Below, piece by piece: positions 49,288 to 50,379 of a stretch of 50,379 bases of DNA (position 1 is its first letter; the number at the start of each line of letters is the position of its first letter). The notes below the pieces were generated by a model, which had not been told where the DNA came from, searched no databases, and was given only the letters and a program-made list of their open reading frames with translations. Origin of the DNA: Clostridia bacterium (GTDB taxonomy: Bacteria > Bacillota > Clostridia > Christensenellales > Aristaeellaceae); contig JAFSNT010000085.1 of NCBI GenBank assembly GCA_017443295.1, positions 1-50,379 on the forward strand. Reading direction: 5' to 3'. The position numbers and the translations under genes were made by a program.

Positions 49288-50379
49288 ATGAGAGAGCAAG
49301 ACGCCCGCGCAGCGCCCCGGCTGCGCTTTTCCAAGGAAGAAATGCAGCCGGAAAGCCTGGAACACCTTTCCGCCAAGACGAAAGCGGCAAGAAAGAAAGC
49401 GGCAAAGCCCCGGCCTGCAGCGAAGCCTGGCAATCGTCCGGGCATGGAACGGTCCCATACCGATCCTTTTCCTGCCGGGAAACAGACTGACAACGCGGCG
49501 GAAAGGCCCCTTCCCGTTCAGGAAGTCGGAGCGGAGGAAAACAAGGCCATTCAGGAAGAGGCGCTTTCCATATCAAATACCGACGCTGCGCGGAACACCC
49601 TGGAGGGCAGGCCGCAAAAGGCCCGGCTGCAAACGGGACAAAAGAAATCCGCACCTGTTGCCCTGCGTTTTGACGCGGCACCCGGACGGCGGACAAAAAA
49701 GTCCGCCGTCGATCAGCAGGATCACCGGCTTGCCCGTACCGCCGCCAAGCCTGTCAAGGCCGCGACCCATAGTATAAAGGAAGAAGCCGAAGCCCAGCTT
49801 TCCAAATATGAGCAGGACAACACTGGCTTGCAGGCGGCGCACACCGCGGAGCAGGCCGGTTCTTCCGCGCTGCATACCGGAAAGCAGATTCATGAAATAC
49901 GGCAAAACCGCCTGCGCCATCAGGAAGAAAAGAAAGCGCAGACAATGGGTACACATGGGCTGACCTTCGGGGACACAGAAGCAGGCGCGGAGGCCGCGGC
50001 CAGCGGCGGCAGCAATCCCATGTCCCGCAAATTCCAGCGGAAAAACATCCAAAAGGATTACCGCGCCGCCAAAGCGGGCAAAAAGACCGGCAAGGCCGCG
50101 GGCAAAACGGGAAAACAAGCGGCGGAAAAGACGGCTTCCGCTTCCGAAAAAGCCGTGGAGTATGTAGGCAAAAAGAAGCATCTCCTGGTGATCCTGCTGC
50201 TGGGCGGGATGCTCATTTTCATCATCCAGGGGCTGTCCGCCTGCTCTCCGCTGCTGGAAGCGGGGATGGGCGCGCTGACCCTGGGCACCTATCCCGCCGA
50301 AGAAGCGGACGTGTGGCAAGCGGAGCAATACTACGTCGATCTGGAATGGGAGCTTCAGGACGAAATGCAGCGGTACGAG
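49288..50379 (+). CDS. CD1107-like conjugation protein, N-terminal part (cut by window end)
   Basis: The frame is open from ATG 49288 (after AAAAGGAGG) to the window edge, 364 residues so far. About 290 residues are basic, low-complexity and Lys/Ala-rich (RKKAAKPRPAAKPG; KAGKKTGKAAGKTGKQAAEK). One membrane helix (LLVILLLGGMLIFIIQGL) follows near residues 294-312, then the beginning of an extracytoplasmic part. This is the layout of the CD1107/CD1108-type proteins, whose outer part usually carries lysozyme-like and CHAP peptidoglycan hydrolase domains that open the wall for the transfer channel. Those domains would be beyond the window. Confidence 0.8.
   Translation, partial: MREQDARAAPRLRFSKEEMQPESLEHLSAKTKAARKKAAKPRPAAKPGNRPGMERSHTDPFPAGKQTDNAAERPLPVQEVGAEENKAIQEEALSISNTDAARNTLEGRPQKARLQTGQKKSAPVALRFDAAPGRRTKKSAVDQQDHRLARTAAKPVKAATHSIKEEAEAQLSKYEQDNTGLQAAHTAEQAGSSALHTGKQIHEIRQNRLRHQEEKKAQTMGTHGLTFGDTEAGAEAAASGGSNPMSRKFQRKNIQKDYRAAKAGKKTGKAAGKTGKQAAEKTASASEKAVEYVGKKKHLLVILLLGGMLIFIIQGLSACSPLLEAGMGALTLGTYPAEEADVWQAEQYYVDLEWELQDEMQRYE

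Larger units (their letters stand above)
1..50379. mobile_element. ICE conjugation module (Tn1549/CD1107 type), interrupted
   Basis: The order VirD4 C-terminus (140), Maff2 (875), TrbL-like (45153), PrgI (46053), VirB4 (46405), small proteins and a CD1107-like protein (49288) is the usual gene order of the Gram-positive ICE family containing Tn1549 and several C. difficile elements. All these genes are on the plus strand on both sides of the 44 kb insertion, and the two halves of Maff2 sit at the edges of that insertion. The ICE ends, its integrase and its relaxase are outside the window. With VirD4 truncated, this copy probably cannot transfer by itself. Confidence 0.8.

Overview
The window looks like a GC-rich Clostridia chromosome segment, probably from a gut or rumen commensal. 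The evidence is a Tn1549/CD1107-type Gram-positive conjugation module, RpiR and LacI regulators, LplB/YtcP-type sugar ABC importers, strong AGGAGG ribosome binding sites and a sortase-signal surface protein. The resemblance to Christensenellales is only an impression from the solute-binding proteins. No tRNA, rRNA or CRISPR array was seen.

Layout. (1) 1-1013: the left part of an integrative conjugative element (ICE), with a VirD4/TraG gene cut by an IS21-like end and the first two thirds of a Maff2 gene. (2) About 1014-44970: a ~44 kb insertion that splits Maff2 and behaves like an integrative mobilizable element (IME). Its right part carries a RepA-like initiator, DnaC-like loader, possible oriT, DUF3847 protein, MobA/MobL relaxase and large serine recombinase. 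Its left edge is a scrapyard: a MobC chimera, a recombinase fragment, hairpins and a MITE-like element. (3) 44967-50379: the last third of Maff2 and the rest of the ICE module (TrbL-like, PrgI, VirB4, two small proteins and the start of a CD1107-like membrane protein).

Cargo (2190-35690) is a carbohydrate island. A leftward operon (9628 to 2190) encodes a FAD oxidoreductase, SGNH esterase, unknown propeller-like protein, second FAD oxidoreductase, ribulokinase-like kinase and GH4 alpha-galactosidase. A rightward operon (9889-20476) encodes a LacI regulator, FAD oxidoreductase, sugar ABC importer, a large FAD oxidoreductase, a second ribulokinase-like kinase and another FAD oxidoreductase. Three LacI-type operators lie between the two. 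An RpiR regulator diverges from a second importer operon (21678-28904) with a TIM-barrel isomerase, a large FAD oxidoreductase, a broken FAD oxidoreductase and a phosphatase. Next come an FGGY kinase with a phosphodiesterase, then a 1-phosphofructokinase / SorE-like reductase / AraM-like dehydrogenase operon with its own promoter.

The most striking signal is seven members of one FAD oxidoreductase family (six intact, one broken) within about 23 kb, mixed with importers, kinases and a redox-type glycosidase. I infer an inducible system that imports plant-type glycosides, oxidises or rearranges the sugar, and phosphorylates the product; the chemistry of the FAD enzymes cannot be read from sequence. 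An AT-richer STAND/NB-ARC ATPase with helical repeats (35769-38129) sits between cargo and replication genes and may be a defence or sensing gene.
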